From positions 186,001-250,000 of the forward strand of contig CANMWA010000004.1 of assembly GCA_947501475.1 (NCBI GenBank): a DNA stretch of 64,000 bases, written 5' to 3'. Position numbers and translations under genes: made by a program. The notes below the pieces were generated by a model, which ran no database searches, was not told the origin of the DNA, and saw only the letters and a list, made by a program, of their open reading frames with translations. Positions 7,499-15,069 of this stretch are shown in pieces. Source of the stretch: an uncultured Aquimarina sp. (lineage in GTDB: Bacteria; Bacteroidota; Bacteroidia; Flavobacteriales; Flavobacteriaceae). Position 1 is the first letter of the stretch. Every line of letters begins with the position of its first letter.

Positions 7499-8341
7499 AT
7501 GACAGTTCTTAAAAACGATAACATGAAAAAAAACGACTACCTAAAAGAGTTAACTATTGCGAGTACACAAAAGAGAAACGGAACTTCTAATAAAAAAAGT
7601 GAGGTCATTAAGATCCAATCATGGCTTTCATTATTTTCTGACTGGAATCCAAATAGCGGAACAGCAACAAATATAGATGGTAGTTTTGGTCCAGCTACAG
7701 AAAGAGCTGTAAAAAATTTCCAAACCTTTAATAGTTTGTCAGATACAGGTATTGTGGATCAATCAGTTTTTAGCGAACTTAGTAAAAATATTAAAGACGC
7801 GTTCGAAAGACCTTTGCTTTCAAATAATTTAAGGGACTTGGTAGTAGAGGTGGCAGAAAATCATCTAAAAAATCACCCTAGAGAACTCAAGATAGGCGGT
7901 GAAGATAATAGCGGGCCATGGGTGCGTAGCTATATGGATGGTAATGATGGAGCTTTATGGTTTTGGTGTATGGGGTTTGTGCAAACTATTATTGATCAGG
8001 CAGCAAGTAAACGAGGCAAGAGTATTACGTCTTTAATGCCTTTGTCTGTTAGTTGTGATACCGTTGGTAACGCTGCATTACGTAAAGGGTTGTTAACTAG
8101 ATTTCAAAAATTAAGAAAAGACTCCTCTATCATAAAAAAAGGAGATATATTTCTTAGCCATAGATCTCCCAAAGATTGGACACATACTGGTATCATAACT
8201 GCTGTTTTTGGTGATGTTATCGAAACAATAGAAGGAAATACTAATGTTCATGGATCAAGAAACGGTATAGCGGTGATGAAGAGAACTCGTAACATCAAAA
8301 AATCCAAAATAGATGTCTTTTCAATCGAGCCATTAGTTTAA
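7499..8341 (+). CDS. Putative peptidoglycan hydrolase: PG-binding domain plus CHAP/NlpC-type cysteine amidase
   Basis: 280 residues without a signal peptide. Residues about 33-97 resemble a peptidoglycan-binding type 1 domain (VIKIQSWL ... DGSFGPATERAVKNFQ ... TGIVDQ). The C-terminal half looks like a CHAP/NlpC-P60 fold: Cys157 in WFWCMGF, His229 in WTHTGI and the later IEGNTN turn are the probable catalytic residues. Such enzymes cut cell-wall peptide bonds. Lack of a leader suggests release by lysis, a non-classical route or an effector-type role. A second ATG (7523) is an alternative start. It stands alone just outside the comM repeat, so it may belong to the original comM neighbourhood or to the island edge. 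Confidence 0.65.
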   Translation: MTVLKNDNMKKNDYLKELTIASTQKRNGTSNKKSEVIKIQSWLSLFSDWNPNSGTATNIDGSFGPATERAVKNFQTFNSLSDTGIVDQSVFSELSKNIKDAFERPLLSNNLRDLVVEVAENHLKNHPRELKIGGEDNSGPWVRSYMDGNDGALWFWCMGFVQTIIDQAASKRGKSITSLMPLSVSCDTVGNAALRKGLLTRFQKLRKDSSIIKKGDIFLSHRSPKDWTHTGIITAVFGDVIETIEGNTNVHGSRNGIAVMKRTRNIKKSKIDVFSIEPLV

Positions 8342-8462
8342 TAAATATACTAGCATTCTTATGTTATTATACAACTTATAAACTATTTTCTGTTCTTATT
8401 AACAATCAAATGGATATGCGTTAAGAAATCGATATTTTTAAGAATATATCGATACATTAAAA

Positions 8463-9683
8463 ATGAAAAAATGGCTTTCTAATTTTGGTCCTGGGGCATT
8501 AATTACAGCTGCATTTATTGGTCCAGGAACAGTTACTGTTTGCACATTGGCAGGAGTAAATTTTGGATACACATTACTTTGGGCATTAGCTTTATCTATT
8601 ATAGCATGTATAGTACTTCAAGAAATGGCCGCGCGACTAGGTGTGGTTGCTCAAAATGGATTAAGCGAAGTGCTAAAATCGCAATTCACCAATAAAACAA
8701 TTAAATGGACGCTTATAATTATAATAATATCAGCAATTTTTGTTGGTAATGCAGCTTACGAAGCAGGAAATATAAGTGGAGGAGTTTTGGGTTTAACCAC
8801 AATAATAGGATCTCCTACAATAGAAGTGGCAAGCTATACATTTAATTATGCTAGTCTTATTATAGGTGTATTGGCTTTTATACTTCTGTATATTGGTAAC
8901 TATAAAATATTAGAACGTAGCTTAATTGTTTTAGTGCTATCTATGAGTACCGCTTTTATAGTTACCGCAATAGTAACAAAACCAAATCTTTTTTCAATTT
9001 TTAATGGCTTTGTTCCTGATCTTGATCCAGAAAAACTATTTACAGTAATTGGACTAATCGGTACTACAGTAGTGCCCTATAATCTGTTTTTGCATGCTTC
9101 TATAGTAAAAGAAAAATGGAAAAGCCCAGAAGATTTACCAACAGCAAGAAAAGATACAATTATTGCTATTGTTGTAGGTGGAGTAATGTCAATGTCAATA
9201 GTTATTGCGGGAGCTGCAATACAAAATACCGAAGTCAATAATGCAGTCGACCTTGCAAAAAGCTTAGAACCTGTTTTTGGTACAGCAGCAAAATATATTT
9301 TGTCTTTAGGACTTTTGGCAGCAGGAGTAACATCTGCAATAACTGCTCCTTTGGCTGCTGCATATGTAGTAAAAGGGTGTTTGGGATGGAATGGAGATTT
9401 GAAAAGTAAACAATTCAGATCCGTTTGGATGTTTATTCTTTTTTTAGGGGTATTGTTCTCTTCCCTAGGGATAAAATCAATAGAAATTATTCAGTTTGCT
9501 CAAGTTGCTAATGGCCTTTTGTTACCTATAATAGCAGGGTTCCTTTTATGGGTAATGAATAAGAAAGAAATATTAGGGATATATACAAATTCTTGGAAAC
9601 AAAATGTAATAGGATTTTTAATACTTGGAGTGACAATTTTTTTAGGCCTTAGAAGTATCTGGAAAGTGATTATTAACATGTAA
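8463..9683 (+). CDS. Nramp-fold transporter of the 5-oxoproline operon (YcsG-like)
   Basis: 406 residues, about 11 hydrophobic segments, with the Nramp/APC fold. The metal-binding motifs of true Nramps are not kept. DPGN of helix 1 is GPGT (20-23), and MPH of helix 6 is VPY (204-206, in VPYNLFLH). It starts 27 bp before pxpA and is co-directional with pxpABC, as is the Nramp-like ycsG with ycsF and kipIA in Bacillus. The sequence shows loss of the metal ligands. The context suggests it brings in 5-oxoproline or a related amino-acid derivative rather than Mn or Fe. Confidence 0.8.
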   Translation: MKKWLSNFGPGALITAAFIGPGTVTVCTLAGVNFGYTLLWALALSIIACIVLQEMAARLGVVAQNGLSEVLKSQFTNKTIKWTLIIIIISAIFVGNAAYEAGNISGGVLGLTTIIGSPTIEVASYTFNYASLIIGVLAFILLYIGNYKILERSLIVLVLSMSTAFIVTAIVTKPNLFSIFNGFVPDLDPEKLFTVIGLIGTTVVPYNLFLHASIVKEKWKSPEDLPTARKDTIIAIVVGGVMSMSIVIAGAAIQNTEVNNAVDLAKSLEPVFGTAAKYILSLGLLAAGVTSAITAPLAAAYVVKGCLGWNGDLKSKQFRSVWMFILFLGVLFSSLGIKSIEIIQFAQVANGLLLPIIAGFLLWVMNKKEILGIYTNSWKQNVIGFLILGVTIFLGLRSIWKVIINM

Positions 9684-9709
9684 GAATAAAAATAATTATT
9701 TGTAGGAAT

Positions 9710-10438
9710 ATGCAAAAAATAAATCTTAATGCAGATGTTGGTGAAGAGGCAGGTTTTGATGATAAAATTATGCCTTTTATTTCATGGTGTAATATTGCTT
9801 GCGGAAGTCATGCAGGTAATGACGATGTGATTCAAAAAACAATAGAATTAGCAATTAAGAATAATGTAAAAATTGGAGCACATCCATCATATCCTGATCG
9901 AGAAAATTTTGGTAGAATCAGTATGAATATAAATCATAGCGATCTTGTTGAAACTATAAGTGATCAAATCCAAAAGGTAAAATACTTTGTAGAAAAAGCA
10001 GGAGAGGAGTTGCATCATGTTAAGCCTCATGGAGCATTATATAATGATGCGGCAAAAAATAAAGAGGTGCTTAATGCAGTTATTGAATCTGTAAAAAATA
10101 TCGATAAAAGATTACCATTAATTACGTTAAAAAACAATAAAAATATGTATCTTAGTCAGCAGGAATTGAGTGTGAAATTCGAAGCATTTGCTGATCGTAA
10201 TTATAATGAAGATTTAACACTTGTTTCTCGAACAGAAAATGATGCAGTCATTGTTTCGCCAGAACAAGTTTTTGAGCATGTTTTTAAAATGATTTCTGAA
10301 GGTGTTGTGAAAACCAAAATAGGGAAGGAGGTTCCTGTTATTTTTGATACAATTTGTATACATGGAGATAATCCCAATGCTGTAGATATTTTAAAATATT
10401 TACAGGATAGATTTCGAGTTTTGAATTTTACTTTTTGA
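9710..10438 (+). CDS. pxpA: 5-oxoprolinase subunit A (LamB/YcsF family)
   Basis: 242 residues of the LamB/YcsF family. NLNADVGEEAGFDD at the start and NIACGSHAGND, GAHPSYPDRENFGR and HVKPHGALYND carry the conserved Asp/His residues of this TIM-barrel-like subunit. With PxpB and PxpC it forms the ATP-dependent prokaryotic 5-oxoprolinase, which opens 5-oxo-L-proline to glutamate and so clears a damage product of glutamine and glutamate. It begins 26 bp after the transporter and ends 7 bp before pxpB. Confidence 0.92.
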   Translation: MQKINLNADVGEEAGFDDKIMPFISWCNIACGSHAGNDDVIQKTIELAIKNNVKIGAHPSYPDRENFGRISMNINHSDLVETISDQIQKVKYFVEKAGEELHHVKPHGALYNDAAKNKEVLNAVIESVKNIDKRLPLITLKNNKNMYLSQQELSVKFEAFADRNYNEDLTLVSRTENDAVIVSPEQVFEHVFKMISEGVVKTKIGKEVPVIFDTICIHGDNPNAVDILKYLQDRFRVLNFTF

Positions 10439-10445
10439 ATAAAAA

Positions 10446-11171
10446 ATGAAACAGGAATTAGTATATAAAAAGTATTCTGAAAAAGCAATTTTAATTGAAT
10501 GGCCTGCTAAAATTGACGAAAAAACCCTCCAGAATCTTCTTAATTATAAAAAATCTATAGAAAATTATTATAATGAACTAATTGTTGAAGTAATAATTGG
10601 ATATAACTCGTTATTAATTTGTTATGTGTACACTATAAATGATATCTATAGTGAGTTTTCGTCCTTAAAATCGTTATATAATCCTGATTCTGTGTTGCCG
10701 TTTAAAGAAAAAGTGATTTGGGAAATCCCGGTGTGTTACTCTCCTGTTCTTGCTCCTGATTTAGAGTTTTTTTCTAAGACGAAATCACTTGCTATTCATG
10801 AAATAATTTCTTTACACACTGCTCCTATTTACACAGTGTATTTTATTGGTTTTTTACCTGGCTTTTTGTATTTGGGAGGTATGGATCAAAAGTTAAATCT
10901 AGCACGTAAAAATACTCCTTCTAAGCATGTTCAAAAAGGGGCAGTTGCTATAGGCGGAAATCAAACAGGTGTTTATCCTGCAGATAGCCCTGGCGGATGG
11001 CATGTTATCGGGATGTCTCCGGTTGATTTATTTGACTCAAACTCAAATACTCCTTGTGTTATTTCTTCAGGAGATTTAATTCAATTTATATCGATATCAG
11101 AAAAAGAATATAACGCTAAAAAAACATTAATTGATACTAACAATTTTACACTTTCATCCAGGCTTTTATGA
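10446..11171 (+). CDS. pxpB: 5-oxoprolinase subunit B (KipI family)
   Basis: 241 residues of the allophanate hydrolase subunit 1 / KipI family. Conserved features are IPVCYSP, FLPGFLYLGG and the PADSPGGWHVIG segment. It forms the PxpBC subcomplex with the next gene, with which it overlaps by 4 bp (ATGA). In Bacillus the homologue was first known as an inhibitor of the sporulation kinase KinA. In this gene order the metabolic role is the better assignment. Confidence 0.92.
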   Translation: MKQELVYKKYSEKAILIEWPAKIDEKTLQNLLNYKKSIENYYNELIVEVIIGYNSLLICYVYTINDIYSEFSSLKSLYNPDSVLPFKEKVIWEIPVCYSPVLAPDLEFFSKTKSLAIHEIISLHTAPIYTVYFIGFLPGFLYLGGMDQKLNLARKNTPSKHVQKGAVAIGGNQTGVYPADSPGGWHVIGMSPVDLFDSNSNTPCVISSGDLIQFISISEKEYNAKKTLIDTNNFTLSSRLL

Positions 11172-12022
11172 AAGGAAAAGTTAAAATAATACAACCGGGT
11201 TTTTTTTCTACGATTCAAGACGAAGGGCGTTTTGGTTTTTCAAAATACGGAGTGCCTAGAAGTGGTGCTATGGATAAAATTTCATATCGACTTGCAAATT
11301 CATTATTAGGGAATAAAGAAAATTCGGCTTGTATTGAATGGGCTTTGGTTCCTCCAGAATTACATTTTTATGAGCCAACTAGTATAGTATTAACAGGCAG
11401 TGAAATTGATGCTTTTTTAAATGACAAAAAAATACAAATGTATCACCAGATTAAAGTGAATAAGGGTGATATTTTTACAGCTTCTATATGTAAGAATAAA
11501 GTGTATGGGTATGTAGGAATTAAGAATGGTTTTTTATCAAAAAATGTATTAAATAGTAGGTCTTTTTATAAATCAATTACAGATCAATCTAAACTAAATA
11601 CTTTAGACGAAATAGCGTATCAAAGTAATGATTTGTATAGTAATCAATTTTCAAGTTTTTCTTCTCCTTTTTCTTCAGCTTCTGATTTAAGAATTGAAGT
11701 TTATAAAGGACCAGAGTTTGATCTTTTGAATACCGATAGTAAAACTAAGCTACTTAATTCTGACTTTACAATTTCTAAATCCCTAAATAGGATGGCTATT
11801 CAATTAGTAGAAAAACTACCTAATGATATTCCTCCGATATTATCATCTCCTGTTTTACCTGGAACAGTGCAGTTAACTCCTTCGGGGACTTTAATTGTTT
11901 TAATGAGAGATTGCCAAACTACCGGGGGATACCCAAGAATTTTTCAACTTACTGAAAGCGCTATCAATACAATTGCTCAAAAACGAGTAGGTGAAACGTT
12001 TAACTTTACATTGATTGAGTAA
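11168..12022 (+). CDS. pxpC: 5-oxoprolinase subunit C (KipA family)
   Basis: 284 residues of the allophanate hydrolase subunit 2 / KipA biotin-dependent-carboxylase-like family. The signature QPGFFSTIQDEGRFG opens the protein, followed by GVPRSGAMD, the conserved LLTGSEID-like segment (VLTGSEIDAF) and a C-terminal MRDCQTTGGYPRI. Overlaps pxpB by 4 bp. Last gene of the operon, followed by a double hairpin terminator. Confidence 0.92.
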   Translation: MKGKVKIIQPGFFSTIQDEGRFGFSKYGVPRSGAMDKISYRLANSLLGNKENSACIEWALVPPELHFYEPTSIVLTGSEIDAFLNDKKIQMYHQIKVNKGDIFTASICKNKVYGYVGIKNGFLSKNVLNSRSFYKSITDQSKLNTLDEIAYQSNDLYSNQFSSFSSPFSSASDLRIEVYKGPEFDLLNTDSKTKLLNSDFTISKSLNRMAIQLVEKLPNDIPPILSSPVLPGTVQLTPSGTLIVLMRDCQTTGGYPRIFQLTESAINTIAQKRVGETFNFTLIE

Positions 12023-12034
12023 AATTAAGTTAAG

Positions 12035-12090
12035 TAGGGGGGTAAAACCCCCTATTGCATACAGGGGGAAAATCCCCTGTTGGTGTTTTT
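12035..12090 (+). terminator. Tandem hairpin terminator of the pxp operon
   Basis: Two G/C hairpins in a row: TAGGGGG/CCCCCTA (12035-12054), then ACAGGGG/CCCCTGT (12061-12080), with T-richness to 12090. The rest of the gap to 12245 is AT-rich with no other clear element. Confidence 0.7.
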
Positions 12091-12244
12091 GATAAATTAG
12101 TTATGATGTGCTTAGGTGTTTGATTTTTAAATAGTTAATATAACGAATGATTAATTAAGATCTAAAAGAAAGGGATATAGTATTTGTATAAGACCTTGTT
12201 TTTTAAATATATTAGCAACAGTTAACCTAAAAATAACAAATGTT

Positions 12245-12640
12245 ATGGGAAAAAAAGTACCTAAAAAATGTATTAGTGTTGAAGAAGCCAAAGAGCTTCA
12301 GAAAACATGGTGTGATACCAGAACTCCAGAAATAGATAAATGTATAGGTTTTGAAGATACAAGAGAATTTTGGTGGAGTGTTAAAGAATTACAGAAATAT
12401 CTCAAACATGTGAAAAGAGAGTCTAGAAAGCAAGGAATTGATGATCCTGGAATCAGAATTTATTTTGGAGCATATCCTCAAGAAAAATGTAAAATGAACA
12501 AAGGCTATGCGACAGTGTTTTTAGCACCCACAGGAGCTCCGGCTGGAGAGTCAGGTAAAGGGGTTGATAGTGCTCCAAATAATTATGGCATTGAAGCTTA
12601 TAATCACGGTAACAGTGGTAACCCTCCACACATGTATTAA
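12245..12640 (+). CDS. Conserved hypothetical cytoplasmic protein
   Basis: 131 residues, no signal peptide or membrane segment. The protein starts charged and Lys/Glu-rich (VEEAKELQKTW), has IRIYFGAYPQEK in the middle and ends in a Gly/Asn/Pro-rich tail. Four Cys are scattered and form no obvious metal site. I do not recognise a functional family. Its TAA overlaps the ATG of the next gene (TAATG), so it is translated with the membrane protein and the two-component system that follow, and may share their signalling pathway. Confidence 0.75.
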   Translation: MGKKVPKKCISVEEAKELQKTWCDTRTPEIDKCIGFEDTREFWWSVKELQKYLKHVKRESRKQGIDDPGIRIYFGAYPQEKCKMNKGYATVFLAPTGAPAGESGKGVDSAPNNYGIEAYNHGNSGNPPHMY

Positions 12641-13338
12641 TGAAATTACTTGAAATTGGCTTTCAAACTTCAGAATTCCTGGCAGCGTTAGTTGGGATAA
12701 TTTGTATTGCAAAATACCGTGTAACGAGTCTGTCGACACGGTATTTTGTATATTATTTATGTTTGAGCTTTGTTGTTGATATTTTTGGAAATCTACCAAC
12801 TTTAATTTTTAAGTTCGATAAACTATCTTTTTTAAAAGATACTTTTTTGTACAAAAATGCTTGGCTTTATAATTCATATACGGTTATTAGTATACTCTTT
12901 TTTATTTTCTACTTTAGGAGTAATTTAACTAATAAGAAATTTCGAAATATTTTAAGTGTTTCTGCAATTCTATTTTTTATCTCATCTATTTTTAATTTTT
13001 TACTTACTGATGTGTTTTTTTCAGTGCATTCTTCTTTTTTGATGATGATAGGTACTTTTTTGATACTTCTTAGTGTGTTTTTCTATTTTTTTGAAATGTT
13101 AAGAAGTGAAAAAATTCTTGAATTTAACAAAGATTTAGTTTTTTATGTAGCTGTTGGGTCGACAGTATTTCATTTATGCGTTACTCCACTTTTTATATAT
13201 TCAAATTACTACAGTAATTCTATAAGTTCTTTTTTTGTTGAAGTTCGTCAAGTAATTTTATATAGCGCCATTATTTTTATGTATACTTGCTTTACTTTTG
13301 GTCTTATTATATGCTTGAGAAAGAACAAATCTTATTAA
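12640..13338 (+). CDS. Membrane protein, possible sensory partner of the downstream kinase
   Basis: 232 residues with about seven strongly hydrophobic segments separated by short loops and almost no soluble domain. The layout resembles the integral-membrane sensory modules (7TM type) found next to bacterial kinases. The kinase gene overlaps its end by 28 bp and itself has only one membrane helix. A sensory or signal-transfer role is therefore inferred; no ligand motif is visible. Confidence 0.65.
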   Translation: MKLLEIGFQTSEFLAALVGIICIAKYRVTSLSTRYFVYYLCLSFVVDIFGNLPTLIFKFDKLSFLKDTFLYKNAWLYNSYTVISILFFIFYFRSNLTNKKFRNILSVSAILFFISSIFNFLLTDVFFSVHSSFLMMIGTFLILLSVFFYFFEMLRSEKILEFNKDLVFYVAVGSTVFHLCVTPLFIYSNYYSNSISSFFVEVRQVILYSAIIFMYTCFTFGLIICLRKNKSY

Positions 13339-14093
13339 TTGTATATTTAATCGTAATAATTTTATTTATTGTAATATTTACGATTGTCTTTTTTGTGGCT
13401 TTTCAGCGTAGAAAAAATAAACTCCTTCTTGATAAACTAAAAGCAGAACAGCGTTTTGAAGATGAGATTTTTAAATCTCGTATAGAGATCCAAGAACAAG
13501 CACTTAAAAACGTAAGTTGGGAGTTGCATGATAATATAGGACAGTTGCTGTCTACTGCAGTCATGCAAATCAATATCATGGGTACAACAATCGATAAACA
13601 CTCTGCAGAATCTTTGCAAGATGTTAGAAAATTAGTTGGGGATAGTTTGCAAGAGATCCGTAGCTTATCTAAAACCTTAAATCACGAAGTGATACAAAAT
13701 GTGGGGCTCGAAAAATCTATTCGAGTAGAGCTCAAGCGTTTTAAAAAACTTAATTTTTTGATACCTACTCTAGATGTAAAAGGAGATGAAACCCACATAG
13801 ATCCCAAAGATGAGATTATCCTGTATCGCATCATCCAGGAGTTTTTTTCGAATACCATTAAACATGCCGAGGCTTCTAATCTAAATGTAGAACTAAATTA
13901 TACTCAAAATGCACTAGAGATTACAGTTCAGGATGATGGGATTGGTTTTGATATGAAATCTGTACAAGCTAATTCTGGATTGTTGAATATGAAAAGTCGC
14001 GCCTCTCTAGTAAAAGCATCTCTTGAGTATAAATCTACACTTGGTAAAGGAGTTTTGCTTAAATTGTCGTACCCATTAAAGCGAAAAGCTTGA
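13311..14093 (+). CDS. Sensor histidine kinase, HisKA_3/NarX type
   Basis: About 260 residues from the ATG at 13311; an earlier ATG at 13287 in the same frame is less likely. One N-terminal membrane helix (about 7-26) is followed by a short coiled coil. The HisKA_3 dimerisation helix has the phospho-acceptor His73 in WELHDNIGQ. The HATPase domain has N-box QEFFSNTIKHA and G-box DDGIGFD. It should phosphorylate the response regulator that starts 18 bp downstream. No extracellular sensor domain is present, so input probably comes from the upstream membrane protein. Confidence 0.88.
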   Translation: MLEKEQILLIVYLIVIILFIVIFTIVFFVAFQRRKNKLLLDKLKAEQRFEDEIFKSRIEIQEQALKNVSWELHDNIGQLLSTAVMQINIMGTTIDKHSAESLQDVRKLVGDSLQEIRSLSKTLNHEVIQNVGLEKSIRVELKRFKKLNFLIPTLDVKGDETHIDPKDEIILYRIIQEFFSNTIKHAEASNLNVELNYTQNALEITVQDDGIGFDMKSVQANSGLLNMKSRASLVKASLEYKSTLGKGVLLKLSYPLKRKA

Positions 14094-14111
14094 TATAAAT
14101 CTCTTAATCTA

Positions 14112-14762
14112 ATGAAAAAAAAGACCATAGTTATTGTAGATGATCATGTGTTATTTGCACAATCTCTAGAAAGTTTGATCTCTAAGCTTGAGGAATATGA
14201 GGTTTTAGGGATTCTAAAAAACGGAAAAGAACTTACTCAGTATTATTTACACAAAAGAAAAATACCAGATTTGATTCTTTTAGATGTAAAGATGCCAGTA
14301 ATGGATGGCGTGCAAACAATGCAGTGGCTTAAAGAAAATAAACCTGATCAAAAAGTATTGGCTTTAACGATGGAGGATGATGAAGAAACCATTATCAAAA
14401 TGCTTAGAGCTGGCGCAAAGGGATATCTCCTTAAAGATATCCATCCTGAAAATTTTGAATTTGCCATGAAGATGGTTATAGAACAAGGGTTTTATTATTC
14501 AGGAAAAATTGAGAGCGCACTAAGATATACAGATGAGTTTGGGACTAGTAAAAATCTTCAGGAAAAGTTGACGGATAAAGAAAGAATCTTTCTAAAACAT
14601 GCATGCTCAGAACTTACATATCGTGATATTGCGGCAGAAATGAGTCTTAGTCCAAAAACAATAGAGAACTATAGAGAGACTGTTTTTAAAAAGCTTGAAG
14701 TTAAAACCAGGGTTGGGCTCGTAATTTATTGTATGAAAAACAAGCTTTTTAAAATTGATTAA
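14112..14762 (+). CDS. NarL/LuxR-family response regulator
   Basis: 216 residues. The receiver domain (about 3-120) shows VDDH, phospho-acceptor Asp58 in LLDVKMPVMDG, Thr and the GAKGYLLKD turn. A C-terminal LuxR helix-turn-helix follows (LTDKERIFLKHACSELTYRD then IAAEMSLSPKTIENYRETVF). It is the output of the preceding kinase and probably activates transcription on phosphorylation. Its targets are not evident; the secreted protease downstream lies on the same strand after a 307-bp gap and is a possible one. Confidence 0.92.
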   Translation: MKKKTIVIVDDHVLFAQSLESLISKLEEYEVLGILKNGKELTQYYLHKRKIPDLILLDVKMPVMDGVQTMQWLKENKPDQKVLALTMEDDEETIIKMLRAGAKGYLLKDIHPENFEFAMKMVIEQGFYYSGKIESALRYTDEFGTSKNLQEKLTDKERIFLKHACSELTYRDIAAEMSLSPKTIENYRETVFKKLEVKTRVGLVIYCMKNKLFKID

Positions 14763-15069
14763 ACTAGTTGACTTCATGAATATAGAGCGTGTAATATTCG
14801 AGTAGTATTTTGTTGCTGTATTTAGTTTTTCGCGCTTTCCAAATACAAGAAAATTCCATGTTAAACTTCCTTTGGATTAATCTGTATTTAATTAACATAT
14901 TAATTAAAAAATTAAGTATTTAAACAAGGTTTTTTTGTTATTTTTTTATTGTAAATGTTAATTTTTTATAATTAAGGTAATATAATATTAGATGTTGCCA
15001 ATATAGTATGGCTTAAATATTTGTATTAGAATTAAGTTTGTGTAACTAACACAAACTTACACTCTAATC
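14763..15069 (+). promoter_or_regulatory. AT-rich gap with a hairpin just before the protease gene
   Basis: No ORF was found in this 307-bp gap. At 15034-15058 a perfect 10-bp stem (AAGTTTGTGT, 5-nt loop) ends 11 bp before the protease ATG and would lie in its 5' untranslated RNA, where it could affect translation or stability. AATATTTG at about 15016-15023 is one base off the -7 consensus. The remainder is featureless AT-rich DNA. Confidence 0.45.
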
